Below, in pieces: positions 33,774 to 41,142 of a DNA stretch of 64,000 nt; positions within the stretch are counted from its first letter, which is position 1; each line of letters begins with the position of its first letter. The DNA is from Flavobacterium sp. SUN046 (GTDB taxonomy: Bacteria > Bacteroidota > Bacteroidia > Flavobacteriales > Flavobacteriaceae). The notes beneath the pieces are model-generated. The model did no database searches. It saw only the letters and a list, made by a program, of their open reading frames with translations, and had not been told where the DNA came from. The stretch covers positions 572,163 to 636,162 of the forward strand of contig NZ_JAPQNT010000001.1 of the NCBI RefSeq assembly GCF_028867965.1, written 5' to 3'. The position numbers and the translations under genes are program-made.

Positions 33774-36113
33774 ATGACTATAAAAAATAAAATAACAACG
33801 CTTCTTTTAGTGGCTTCGGCTTCGTTTTACGGACAAGAAACACTAAATCAGCAAGATTCGATTGTTAAAAAAGAAGTTAAGATTTCCTATTTAGATTCTA
33901 TAAAAGCGACTTTCGTTAACGATGAAATGGCTTCGTGTATTGACAGTCTTTGGATGAAAGATTTAGCTTCTTTAGACCTCTACAACGACATGATAACCGA
34001 TATCAAAAATGTAGATGTTGATCAAAAAGTAGATTTCGAATTACCAACAGAATTATTGAAAGAACGACTTAAGAAAATGGATGAGAAATCGCCATTTAAC
34101 ATTGAATACAATATTGGTTTAGAAAACGTTATCAAGTCATTCTTAAAAAACAGACGAAAATCATTCGAACGATTATTAGGTGTTTCTCAGTATTATTTTC
34201 CGCTTTTTGAAGAAGAATTAGCTAAAAACAATATTCCGTTAGAAATAAAATATTTGGCCGTTGTTGAATCGGCTTTAAACCCAAAAGCAGTTTCTAGAGT
34301 TGGTGCAACAGGATTGTGGCAATTTATGTATCAAACAGGAAAACAGTACGGATTAAATATTGATTCGTATGTTGATGATCGTAGCGAACCATTAAAATCT
34401 AGCCAAGCCGCATCACAGTACATGAACAATATGTACAAGATTTTTGGCGATTGGGATTTGGTTCTTGCAGCCTATAATTCAGGTCCAGGAAATGTAGCAA
34501 AAGCAATACGACGCTCTGGTGGACAACAAAATTATTGGAACATTAGAAAAAATCTTCCAAAAGAAACTCAAGGTTATCTTCCAGCTTTTTTAGCAACAAT
34601 GTACATTTTCGAATACCATAAAGAACACGGAATTGTGCCTAATAAAGCAGTTGCAAATTTATTCGCTACTGATACGGTTATGATTAAAAACCACATGACT
34701 TTCAAGCAAGTTTCTGATTTGTTGGATGTACCAGTTGCCGAAATTCAGTTTTTTAATCCTTCATTCAAGAGAAATGAAATTCCGTCAATTACTGGCGAAC
34801 AACATTTTTTGAGATTGCCAAAAGATAAAATTGCAATATTTACCTCTAACGAAGATAAAGTTTATGCTTATGTACAACACGAAGCCAATAAACGCGAACG
34901 CCCGAACGAAAGATTAGCGTCAGTTAAACGCAACGATTCAACCAATGTGTCTTTTACCGAACGTGAGTTTGTTTCTCGAACCAAATACCACAAAGTAAGG
35001 CGTGGCGATAACTTGAGTGAAATTGCAGACAAATACAATGTTTCGGTTGCTGAAATCAAGAAATGGAATAATTTAAAAAGTAATAGTGCGCCCAAAGGCA
35101 GAAGCTTAAAAATTGTTACTGTTGAACGAATTGCATATAAAGACAATAAAGAAAAAGTTAAAACAGTTTCAGACGATACTATTTCGGCTAAAGTTAAAAA
35201 TACTGCTGTAGCTGTAAAAGAACCAAAAGCAGAGAAAGTTTACAAAACCGAAAAGGTAGTTACTTTTAAAGACGTTGTAAAATCGCATAAAGTAAAAAGT
35301 GGCGATAATCTTGGCGGAATTGCTTCTAAATATGATGTTTCAGTTGCTGAAATTAAAAAATGGAATAAACTAAAAGGCGACAACATTGCTCTTGGTGCAA
35401 ATTTAAAAATCATCAAAAACGAAAAAGTAACAACAACTGTTAGAAAAGAAATTAAACAATCGCTAGCTGATAAAAATGAAGATCTTGCTGTTGTTGAACA
35501 CAAGAATTCTAAATCGGATAAGGCTAAAAAAGAAGAAAAACCAGACACAACTTCTAAATCTGAGAACTATTATGTTGTTGCCAAAGGCGATAATTTATTT
35601 ACAATTGCCAAAAAGAATAATGTTACAATAGACAATATCAAACAATGGAATAATATGTTGGATAACAATGTAAAAGTTGGATCACAATTAATTATTTCTA
35701 ACGAAAGTTTGGCAGAAGCAAGAGAAGAAGACACCAAACCAAAAGGCGAAGTAAAAAACATTGAACACGTTGTTGGAAAAGGCGAATTTCTTGGAACAAT
35801 TGCAAGAAAATACAATGTTTCAATCAATAATCTTTTAGAATGGAATTCACTTTCAGATACCAATATTAAATTAGGCGATAAGCTAATTGTTGGCAAAGAA
35901 GAAGTTGTTGTAAAAGACAAAAAATCTAAAAAAGAAGCTTTTGCTTACAACGATAAAAAAGACAGAGAGAATTTATATCAAGTAAGAAAAGGCGATACGC
36001 TACTAAAAATATCTCAAAAATTTCCTGGCGTTACCATTGCAGACATTAAAAAATGGAACAATATCAAGGGCGAAAGTATAAAACCGGGAATGAAATTAAA
36101 AATTAACGGATAA
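33774..36113 (+). CDS. MltD-like lytic murein transglycosylase with five LysM domains
   Basis: A 779-aa exported enzyme predicted to cut peptidoglycan glycan strands with formation of 1,6-anhydroMurNAc. Signal peptide ends at about residue 19 (SASFYG). The SLT catalytic domain spans about 135-300: the glutamate of LAVVESALNPKAV (E165) is the expected catalytic acid, followed by GATGLWQFMYQTGKQYG and LAAYNSGPGNVAKAI. Five LysM repeats follow (YHKVRRGDNLSEIA, SHKVKSGDNLGGIA, YYVVAKGDNLFTIA, EHVVGKGEFLGTIA, LYQVRKGDTLLKIS) with Lys-rich linkers. E. coli MltD has two LysM, so this protein is long. It ends beside a DUF4837 gene. Confidence 0.93.
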   Translation: MTIKNKITTLLLVASASFYGQETLNQQDSIVKKEVKISYLDSIKATFVNDEMASCIDSLWMKDLASLDLYNDMITDIKNVDVDQKVDFELPTELLKERLKKMDEKSPFNIEYNIGLENVIKSFLKNRRKSFERLLGVSQYYFPLFEEELAKNNIPLEIKYLAVVESALNPKAVSRVGATGLWQFMYQTGKQYGLNIDSYVDDRSEPLKSSQAASQYMNNMYKIFGDWDLVLAAYNSGPGNVAKAIRRSGGQQNYWNIRKNLPKETQGYLPAFLATMYIFEYHKEHGIVPNKAVANLFATDTVMIKNHMTFKQVSDLLDVPVAEIQFFNPSFKRNEIPSITGEQHFLRLPKDKIAIFTSNEDKVYAYVQHEANKRERPNERLASVKRNDSTNVSFTEREFVSRTKYHKVRRGDNLSEIADKYNVSVAEIKKWNNLKSNSAPKGRSLKIVTVERIAYKDNKEKVKTVSDDTISAKVKNTAVAVKEPKAEKVYKTEKVVTFKDVVKSHKVKSGDNLGGIASKYDVSVAEIKKWNKLKGDNIALGANLKIIKNEKVTTTVRKEIKQSLADKNEDLAVVEHKNSKSDKAKKEEKPDTTSKSENYYVVAKGDNLFTIAKKNNVTIDNIKQWNNMLDNNVKVGSQLIISNESLAEAREEDTKPKGEVKNIEHVVGKGEFLGTIARKYNVSINNLLEWNSLSDTNIKLGDKLIVGKEEVVVKDKKSKKEAFAYNDKKDRENLYQVRKGDTLLKISQKFPGVTIADIKKWNNIKGESIKPGMKLKING

Positions 36114-36128
36114 TACAAAAATCTTCTA

Positions 36129-36136
36129 TAAATTTG
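36129..36136 (+). promoter_or_regulatory. -7 promoter element of the DUF4837 gene
   Basis: TAAATTTG, 16 bases before the ATG at 36153. It adjoins the hairpin at 36136-36165. Confidence 0.45.
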
Positions 36137-36172
36137 GGCTTTAATTCTAATCATGAATAAAGCCCATTTTTT
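36136..36172 (+). terminator. Hairpin/terminator spanning the start of the DUF4837 gene
   Basis: Stem GGGCTTTA (36136-36143) pairs with TAAAGCCC (36158-36165), followed by ATTTTTTAATT. It looks like the terminator of the transglycosylase gene, yet its loop contains the next gene's ATG, so readthrough mRNA would hide that start. Confidence 0.6.
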
Positions 36173-37136
36173 AATTCTACTACTTGCTACTTTAGTACTT
36201 TCTTGCAACTCTAAGGAAGAAAAATCTACGCTTGAAACTTCGGGAAAAATAAATGAAGTTGCCGTAATTATTGACGATCAATTGTGGAATGGCGAAATTG
36301 GCGACAGCATGAGAAACAAGTTTGCAGCACCAGTTTTGGGTTTGCCACAAGAAGAGCCAGTTTTTACACTAAATCAATATCCGGTCAAGTTGTTAGAAGG
36401 TTTCATGTCTAACAGCAGAAACATTATAGTAATTAAAAAAGAAGCTAAAAGCCAACTCAGAATCGAAAAAAACGAATTTGCTAATCCGCAAGTTGTTGTG
36501 CATATTTCGGGCGAAACCGTTCAAGAGATTTTAGATTCAATTCAAAACAACGATTCGCTAATAATCAATAAAATTAAAGAATCTGAAATTAAAATTTTAC
36601 AGCAAAAAATTAAAGGCGACTCACTTTTAGATGTAAAAAAAATAATTGAAAAATTCAATGTAAAACTAACCATTCCTGTCAAGTACAAAATGGTACTCAA
36701 TGGCAAAAAATTCTTGTGGTTTAAAAAAGAAATCACCAGCGGAAATCTTAGTTTGATTTTTTATCAAATACCGCTTTCGAGTATAAAAGACAACAATAAA
36801 ACGATTAACAGAATTACAAACATTCGAGATTCTATAGGTAGAATTTACATTCATGGTGCCGTTCCACATACAAGAATGATTACAGAACCGGCATTTTCTC
36901 CGTATTTATCTAAAACCAAAATCTACAACAAAGAGACTTTTGAAACCAAAGGAAATTGGGAATTACTGCACGATTTCATGAACGGACCATTTATTAATTA
37001 TGCAATTGTTGATAAACCCAACAATCGAATTTTGGTTATTGAAGGATTTTGTTACGCACCATCAAAACAAAAACGCGATTTAATGTTTGAGTTAGAAGCC
37101 ATAATTAAATCGGTACAATTTTTAAAAAAGAAATAA
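36153..37136 (+). CDS. DUF4837 family lipoprotein
   Basis: A 327-aa exported lipoprotein with lipobox VLSC (Cys 18). The mature part matches the Bacteroidetes family DUF4837: EVAVIIDDQLWNGEIGDSM near the start, NIIVIKK, FLWFKKEITSGNLSLIFYQ in the middle, and NWELLHDFMNGPFINYAIVD towards the end. Function unknown. It sits between a cell-wall lytic enzyme and an acetyltransferase and may share the envelope theme. Start ATG 36153 is the first codon of a clear signal peptide. Confidence 0.85.
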   Translation: MNKAHFLILLLATLVLSCNSKEEKSTLETSGKINEVAVIIDDQLWNGEIGDSMRNKFAAPVLGLPQEEPVFTLNQYPVKLLEGFMSNSRNIIVIKKEAKSQLRIEKNEFANPQVVVHISGETVQEILDSIQNNDSLIINKIKESEIKILQQKIKGDSLLDVKKIIEKFNVKLTIPVKYKMVLNGKKFLWFKKEITSGNLSLIFYQIPLSSIKDNNKTINRITNIRDSIGRIYIHGAVPHTRMITEPAFSPYLSKTKIYNKETFETKGNWELLHDFMNGPFINYAIVDKPNNRILVIEGFCYAPSKQKRDLMFELEAIIKSVQFLKKK

Positions 37137-37137
37137 A

Positions 37138-37590
37138 ATGACCTCAAGCATAAAATGGCAAATAAAGCGTTTTAACGAACTTTCGCTACAAGAACTATAT
37201 TCTTTATTAAAACTTCGTTCACACGTGTTTGTAGTAGAGCAAAACTGCGTTTATCAAGACATTGATGGTAAAGACGAAAAAGCAATTCATTTATTGGGCG
37301 AGTACGATGGCGAAATTGTGGCTTATGCTCGATTATTCAAAGCAGGCGATTATTTTGAAAATGCCTCAATTGGTCGCGTAGTAATTCATCCTGAAGCGCG
37401 CGATAAAAAATTTGGTCACGCAATGATGCAAGAAGCAATTAAAGCCATTGAAACGCATTTTGACGCAACTAAAATTACAATTTCGGCGCAATTGTACTTA
37501 AAAAAATTCTACGAAAGTCATGATTTTGTTCAAACTAGTGAAATGTATCTTGAAGATGATATTCCGCACATTGAAATGAAACGTGGTTAA
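37138..37590 (+). CDS. GNAT family N-acetyltransferase (ElaA-like)
   Basis: A 150-aa acetyl-CoA-dependent transferase of the ElaA type. The start (WQIKRFNELSLQELYSLLKLRSHVFVVEQNCVYQDIDGKD) is typical of the family, and the acetyl-CoA-binding segment is SIGRVVIHPEARDKKFGHAMM, where K-F-G-H-A takes the place of R/Q-x-x-G-x-G/A. The end SHDFVQTSEMYLEDDIPHIEM is also family-like. The substrate is unknown. It starts 1 base after the DUF4837 stop and is probably cotranscribed. Confidence 0.92.
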   Translation: MTSSIKWQIKRFNELSLQELYSLLKLRSHVFVVEQNCVYQDIDGKDEKAIHLLGEYDGEIVAYARLFKAGDYFENASIGRVVIHPEARDKKFGHAMMQEAIKAIETHFDATKITISAQLYLKKFYESHDFVQTSEMYLEDDIPHIEMKRG

Positions 37591-37726
37591 TTTTAAGTAA
37601 ATTACAAGTTTTAAAACAAGTAAAACTACCTAGTTATTGTGATTGTTTTTTGATTAGATTTGTGATTGAATGTTATGAATTGTTTTTAGCTTTTGTTGGC
37701 TTCTGATGGTTTGTTTCGTTTGTTAG

Positions 37727-37770
37727 GAAGTTGGCGGAAATGATAGAAAACTGCCGAAAATACTAACTTC
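37727..37770. repeat. Inverted repeat at the left border of the cassette-like region
   Basis: GAAGTT...AACTTC (37727-37732, 37765-37770) with an inner GGCGG/CTGCC pairing. The 248-base gap 37591-37838 holds no gene. This could be a worn copy of the region's repeat or a terminator. Confidence 0.35.
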
Positions 37771-37803
37771 TTAATTTATTTTTGAAAATAATTGCAAAAT
37801 ATT

Positions 37804-37834
37804 GTTGTACTTTAGGACAACTTTATTAATTTTG
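37804..37834 (+). promoter_or_regulatory. Promoter and operator of the toxin-antitoxin pair
   Basis: -7 TAATTTTG (37827-37834) with -33 TTG (37805-37807) at a 19-base spacer. An inverted repeat GTTGT/ACAAC (37804-37808, 37817-37821) lies across the -33 and spacer, a likely operator for the HTH antitoxin. The toxin GTG is 4 bases after the -7 element, so the mRNA may be leaderless. Confidence 0.6.
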
Positions 37835-37838
37835 TTTT

Positions 37839-38189
37839 GTGGAAACAGAAAAGAAAATAAGAACGGTAACATTTTACAAAGATTACTTTGCAGAATTCTT
37901 TGTAAAACAACGCGAAAAGGTTCAAGATAAAATAACTTGGACTTTGGAATTAATTGAACATTTAGAAAAAATTCCTGAAACTTATCTAAAACATCTTGAA
38001 AATACTGATGGATTGTACGAAATAAGAGTAAAACAAGGAAGCGATATTTTTAGAATATTTTGTTTCTTTGACAAAGGGAAACTTATAATTCTTGCGAATG
38101 GATTCCAAAAGAAAGAACAGAAAACACCAAAAAAGGAAATCGAAAAAGCATTAAAAATAAAAAAGGAATATGAAAACGAAAACAAATAA
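37839..38189 (+). CDS. RelE/HigB-type toxin (phage-derived Gp49-like family)
   Basis: A 116-aa protein of the phage-derived Gp49-like/HigB-2 group of RelE-fold toxins, which cleave mRNA at the ribosome in known members. Typical features are RTVTFYKDYFAEFF near the start, IEHLEKIPETYLKHLENTDGLYEIRV in the middle, and FRIFCFFDKGKLIILANGFQKKEQKTP near the end. It is read from a GTG. It overlaps the antitoxin gene by 20 bases, toxin first, as in higBA-type systems. It opens the cassette-like region. Confidence 0.88.
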   Translation: METEKKIRTVTFYKDYFAEFFVKQREKVQDKITWTLELIEHLEKIPETYLKHLENTDGLYEIRVKQGSDIFRIFCFFDKGKLIILANGFQKKEQKTPKKEIEKALKIKKEYENENK

Positions 38190-38475
38190 CTTAAAAACTC
38201 TTGCAGAATTCAAAGATGAATTTTATGGCAAAACAGGAACTGAAAAACGTGATAAACTAGAAAAAGGTTATGAACAGTTCAAACTTGGCGCATTAATTCT
38301 CGAAGCTAGAATCGAAAAAGGATTAACACAAGATGAACTTGCTCAAAAAAGCGGAACAACAAAATCTTATATCTCAAGAATTGAAAATAATGTAAAAGAA
38401 GTAAGATTTTCAACATTGCAAAAAATTGTAGAATTAGGATTAGGTGGAAAATTAGAACTTGCAATAAAATTGTAA
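38170..38475 (+). CDS. XRE-family HTH antitoxin (HigA-like)
   Basis: A 101-aa DNA-binding antitoxin expected to neutralise the upstream toxin and repress the operon. The HTH_3/Cro-C1 domain covers about residues 38-95 (ILEARIEKGLTQDELAQKSG, then TTKSYISRIENNVKEVRFST). The N-terminal part (LKTLAEFKDEFYGKTGTEKRDKLEKGYEQF) probably contacts the toxin. The inverted repeat over the promoter at 37804-37821 is its likely operator. The first repeat of the cassette-like array begins 18 bases after its stop. Confidence 0.9.
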   Translation: MKTKTNNLKTLAEFKDEFYGKTGTEKRDKLEKGYEQFKLGALILEARIEKGLTQDELAQKSGTTKSYISRIENNVKEVRFSTLQKIVELGLGGKLELAIKL

Positions 38476-38492
38476 ATAGAAGCACTTCCACC

Positions 38493-38619
38493 AACAGCTG
38501 TTTGCAGAAATGACGGGTTAAATCTTCGCCGGAAATTTGGTTTTTCGTTTTTATGTTTTATCTTAGTGGAAATATGCGGTTACGAAGTTCGCCATTTCTT
38601 GAGGCCGCGAAACGTTACC
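38493..38619 (+). repeat. Cassette-array repeat, copy A
   Basis: First of five related elements. It starts AACAGCTGTTT and ends CGCGAAACGTTAC. Shared inner blocks are TTTTATCTTAG, GGAAATATGCGGTTACGAA and GTTCGC. The ends are short inverted repeats of each other (AAC...GTTT against AAACGTT). Confidence 0.72.
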
Positions 38620-38651
38620 AGCAATCGACCAAGACGCATAAATTACCAATT

Positions 38652-39101
38652 ATGAAAACATTCATTTTTCTTTTTACAATATTTATCTATTCTAATATAA
38701 ATGCTCAAACTAAAAGCATTGAAAATTTAATAGCAGAAATTGATAATAATCAGATTCATATTGTAATGCAATATGTTTGGTATCCGGAAATGAAAAGTGA
38801 ACAAGCAGAAGAAATAATAAAAATGGGAAAATCAGTGACTCCAAAAATTATTGCACTTTTGGATAATCCAAGCAAAGGTATAATTGCTCATTTCATACTT
38901 TCAAAGATATGGGAGAAAAATTGGGGTGATGGAAAGTCAGGAAATTTTGTCAGCATAAATGACAATAATTTTTCTGTTATTCATAACGAACTCAAAATCT
39001 ATGTAGTATATACTTCGGTATCAACGTGTGATTTTCTATACTCAAAAAGTGAAGATTTAAAAACGAATAAAGCTAAATGGGAAAAATTCGTAATAGAATA
39101 A
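38652..39101 (+). CDS. Small secreted protein, unknown (cassette gene)
   Basis: A 149-aa exported protein with signal peptide MKTFIFLFTIFIYSNINAQ. The mature part starts TKSIENLIAEIDNNQIHIVM, has the motif YPEMKSEQAEEIIKMGKSVTP followed by KIIALLDNPSKG (an Armadillo/HEAT-like helical pair), and ends in a Lys-rich tail. I recognise no family. The frame is open upstream to 38553, but that part only translates repeat A, so the ATG with the signal peptide is the true start. Repeat B begins 9 bases after the stop. Confidence 0.68.
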   Translation: MKTFIFLFTIFIYSNINAQTKSIENLIAEIDNNQIHIVMQYVWYPEMKSEQAEEIIKMGKSVTPKIIALLDNPSKGIIAHFILSKIWEKNWGDGKSGNFVSINDNNFSVIHNELKIYVVYTSVSTCDFLYSKSEDLKTNKAKWEKFVIE

Positions 39102-39110
39102 AGGCAGCCG

Positions 39111-39250
39111 GTAACAGCAGTTTCTCGCAATTGCAAATTTTGTTGTAAATTCACGTTTACGTTTCGCAGGAAATATTATCTTAGAGGAAAATATGCGTAC
39201 GAAGTTCGCAACAGTCGCAAAGCCTATAAACGTAAGCGGAAACCGTTAAA
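39111..39250 (+). repeat. Cassette-array repeat, copy B
   Basis: Starts GTAACAGCAGTTTC and ends GGAAACCGTTAAA. Contains the family core TAAATTCACGTTTA, TTATCTTAG, ATATGCGTACGAAGTTCGCAAC. Confidence 0.75.
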
Positions 39251-39266
39251 AAAAAAGCAGAAATCT

Positions 39267-39692
39267 ATGTTTGAAATCGAAAGAATATTTACAAATTGTA
39301 ATTTTATCAAAAGAACTGATAAATTAAGAATAAGTGTAAATGCGGTTGAACAAAATTTGAATTTTTCACTTCCTGCAGACTACATTTTTTTTGCCGAAAA
39401 TTATATAGAAAACGAAAACTTTGTTGGAAATGAATATATCAAGCTTTGGGATTTTAATGAAATATTGAAATTAAATACCGAATATGAAATCAATGAAAAC
39501 TTAAAAAATATAATTGCAATCGGTGGAAATGGAAGTTCCGAACTTATCGCAATTGAGTTTATAAAGCCTGAAGAATACAGAATAGTTTTGGTTTCAACAA
39601 TAGATTTAGATAAAGCAAATCATATTGAAATTGGAAATTCATTTACTGATTTTTTTTACAGATTAGAAAATGGAAAAGATTGGTTTAATTAA
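39267..39692 (+). CDS. SMI1/KNR4 (SUKH) family protein
   Basis: A 141-aa SUKH-superfamily protein. In bacteria these are mostly immunity proteins that bind and block a matching toxin. The pattern is clear: VEQNLNFSLPADYIFFAENY (the L/P-x-x-Y-F/L element), then YIKLWDFNEILKLNTEYEIN, the central NIIAIGGNGSSELIAIEF, and a terminal FTDFFYRLENGKDWF. No toxin stands beside it, so it would be an orphan immunity gene. It is flanked by repeats B and C, like a separate cassette. Confidence 0.82.
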   Translation: MFEIERIFTNCNFIKRTDKLRISVNAVEQNLNFSLPADYIFFAENYIENENFVGNEYIKLWDFNEILKLNTEYEINENLKNIIAIGGNGSSELIAIEFIKPEEYRIVLVSTIDLDKANHIEIGNSFTDFFYRLENGKDWFN

Positions 39693-39718
39693 CAAAACTG
39701 CACGTAAAATGGTTATCC

Positions 39719-39872
39719 GCTATCAGCGGTTTCAAGAAATGGCTAGAAAAGTGCTAAATTCACGTTTATTTTTCGCAAGAAATTTTATCTTAGCAGAAAA
39801 CACTCAGTTCCGAAGCTCGAAGCAGACGCAAAGCGGCGAAACGTTGACCGTCAGTTTGGCGGAACGTTGAAA
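39719..39872 (+). repeat. Cassette-array repeat, copy C
   Basis: Starts CTATCAGCGGTTTCAAGAA and has a double end: CGGCGAAACGTTG (to about 39846) and GGAACGTTGAAA (39861-39872). Core CTAAATTCACGTTTATTTTT and TTTTATCTTAG shared with B and D. Confidence 0.75.
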
Positions 39873-39913
39873 ATAAGAGGAAAAATTAATTCTTAAATAG
39901 AAAAAATAGCAAA

Positions 39914-40381
39914 ATGAAAAAAATAACTAAAATAATATTTCTAATATTATCAATTTTAATAATTAGTTGTAGTTCTAATGAAAATCCTACTCCACAACCA
40001 AGCCCAACAATAATTGGAAAATGGAAGTATGTAAGTAAAATTGATTTGCAATTTTCTAACTTTCCTTGTAATCCAGAATATGAAAAATTAGAATTCAAAA
40101 CTAATGGTGAATTAATAATTGACTATGCTAACAATCTTGGAGGAAATCCAATAAGTTGTATTCAGTCTAATGCAATAGACCTTTATACTTTAGATGGAAT
40201 GGATATAATAGACCGACCAAGTTATAATGGTGTTCCTGATTATACTTCTGAGTCATATTTAAAAGTAATCCAACTAACGCAAAATTCTCTAAAACTTGCT
40301 TTAGTAAAAGTAAAAAATAATGGCACAATTTATACATATGGTCAGAGTGATATTGTAACAACTTACGAAAGAATTAACTAA
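39914..40381 (+). CDS. Lipocalin-like lipoprotein (cassette gene)
   Basis: A 155-aa exported lipoprotein with lipobox IISC (Cys 19), a Pro-rich spacer (ENPTPQPSPT), then IIGKWKYVSKIDLQ, the G-x-W opening of lipocalin-like domains. EKLEFKTNGELII, LKVIQLTQNSLKLALV and a final strand YGQSDIVTTYERI complete the small beta-barrel. Such proteins are frequent in Bacteroidetes; ligands are unknown. It lies between repeats C and D in the same orientation as the other cassette genes. Confidence 0.8.
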   Translation: MKKITKIIFLILSILIISCSSNENPTPQPSPTIIGKWKYVSKIDLQFSNFPCNPEYEKLEFKTNGELIIDYANNLGGNPISCIQSNAIDLYTLDGMDIIDRPSYNGVPDYTSESYLKVIQLTQNSLKLALVKVKNNGTIYTYGQSDIVTTYERIN

Positions 40382-40394
40382 ATAAACGAACGAA

Positions 40395-40531
40395 TATCAG
40401 CCGTTTCAAGAAATGGCGAAAAATGTTGTAAATTCACGTTTATCTTTCGGAAGAAATAGTAAATTAGGGAAAAACATGCGGTTACGAACTTCGCAACTGA
40501 CTAGAAGCAGCGAAATGTTATGTGTAACGCC
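40395..40531 (+). repeat. Cassette-array repeat, copy D
   Basis: Starts TATCAGCCGTTTCAAGAAA and ends GCGAAATGTTATGTGTAACG. Core AAATTCACGTTTATCTTTC and ATGCGGTTACGAACTTCGCAA as in A and B. Confidence 0.75.
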
Positions 40532-40539
40532 AAAAAACT

Positions 40540-40992
40540 ATGAACAAAATAAGAAACTTTATAATTTTTGCAGGTTGTTTAGCATTAATTGGATGTAGTA
40601 ATATTGTGCGAACATATTCAGACGAAAAGTTTGATCCAAAATTATTAGAAGAGTACCTAATAACAATTAAAGCTGAAAAAGAAACTCAATCTGTAATTAT
40701 TTTACAAGGATTAGGTAACGAAAAAATAACAATCATTAATGGAAATGAAAAACTGTTCGAAGGAGAAACTGAGAAAATGTATGGATTGAGCTTAAGTAAG
40801 ATGATTGTAGTTGATAATCATAAATTCCTATATATAAAACTTATAAAAGAAATTTCAAAAAAAATATCAATTTCTTCAAGCACACTTAAAAAATATAAGT
40901 TTATTACAGTCTCGACAAATTTTGAAAGTAAGAAATATCAAATATATTTTAGTAATAAACCACTTATTATAAAACAAGGGCACAACTCATAA
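40540..40992 (+). CDS. Lipoprotein of unknown function (cassette gene)
   Basis: A 150-aa exported lipoprotein with lipobox LIGC (Cys 19). The mature part starts SNIVRTYSDEKFDPK and continues with an alpha/beta region (EYLITIKAEKETQSVIIL, then FLYIKLIKEISKKISISSS) ending KYQIYFSNKPLIIKQG. I recognise no family. Its TAA stop coincides with the first bases of repeat E (TAACAGC), as expected if the repeat marks the cassette end. Confidence 0.68.
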   Translation: MNKIRNFIIFAGCLALIGCSNIVRTYSDEKFDPKLLEEYLITIKAEKETQSVIILQGLGNEKITIINGNEKLFEGETEKMYGLSLSKMIVVDNHKFLYIKLIKEISKKISISSSTLKKYKFITVSTNFESKKYQIYFSNKPLIIKQGHNS

Positions 40993-41095
40993 CAGCTGTT
41001 TCAAAAAATGGCTAAAAATGTGGTTAATTCACGTTTTTCTTACGCAAGAAATAGTTTCTTATTTTAAATATATGCGGTTAAGAAGTTCATAATCA
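40989..41095 (+). repeat. Cassette-array repeat, copy E (degraded 3' end)
   Basis: Starts ATAACAGCTGTTTC and keeps TTAATTCACGTTTTTCTTAC, GCAAGAAATAGTTTCTTA and ATGCGGTTAAGAAGTTC, but has lost the GAAACGTT end. It closes the array. Confidence 0.68.
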
Positions 41096-41142
41096 GTTTT
41101 AAGAAATCTCAAATCCACACAAATCAAAGCATTTAAAAACAA

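Noticed and set aside
39670..39870. 66-aa frame (MEKIGLINKTARKM...)
   Set aside because: It only translates repeat C; the related frame at 40413-40598 translates repeat D the same way. Shared peptides come from the repeat, not from a gene.
37839..41095. Defence island or transposon
   Set aside because: No transposase, integrase or terminal repeats of a mobile element are visible; the repeated unit between genes fits a cassette array better.
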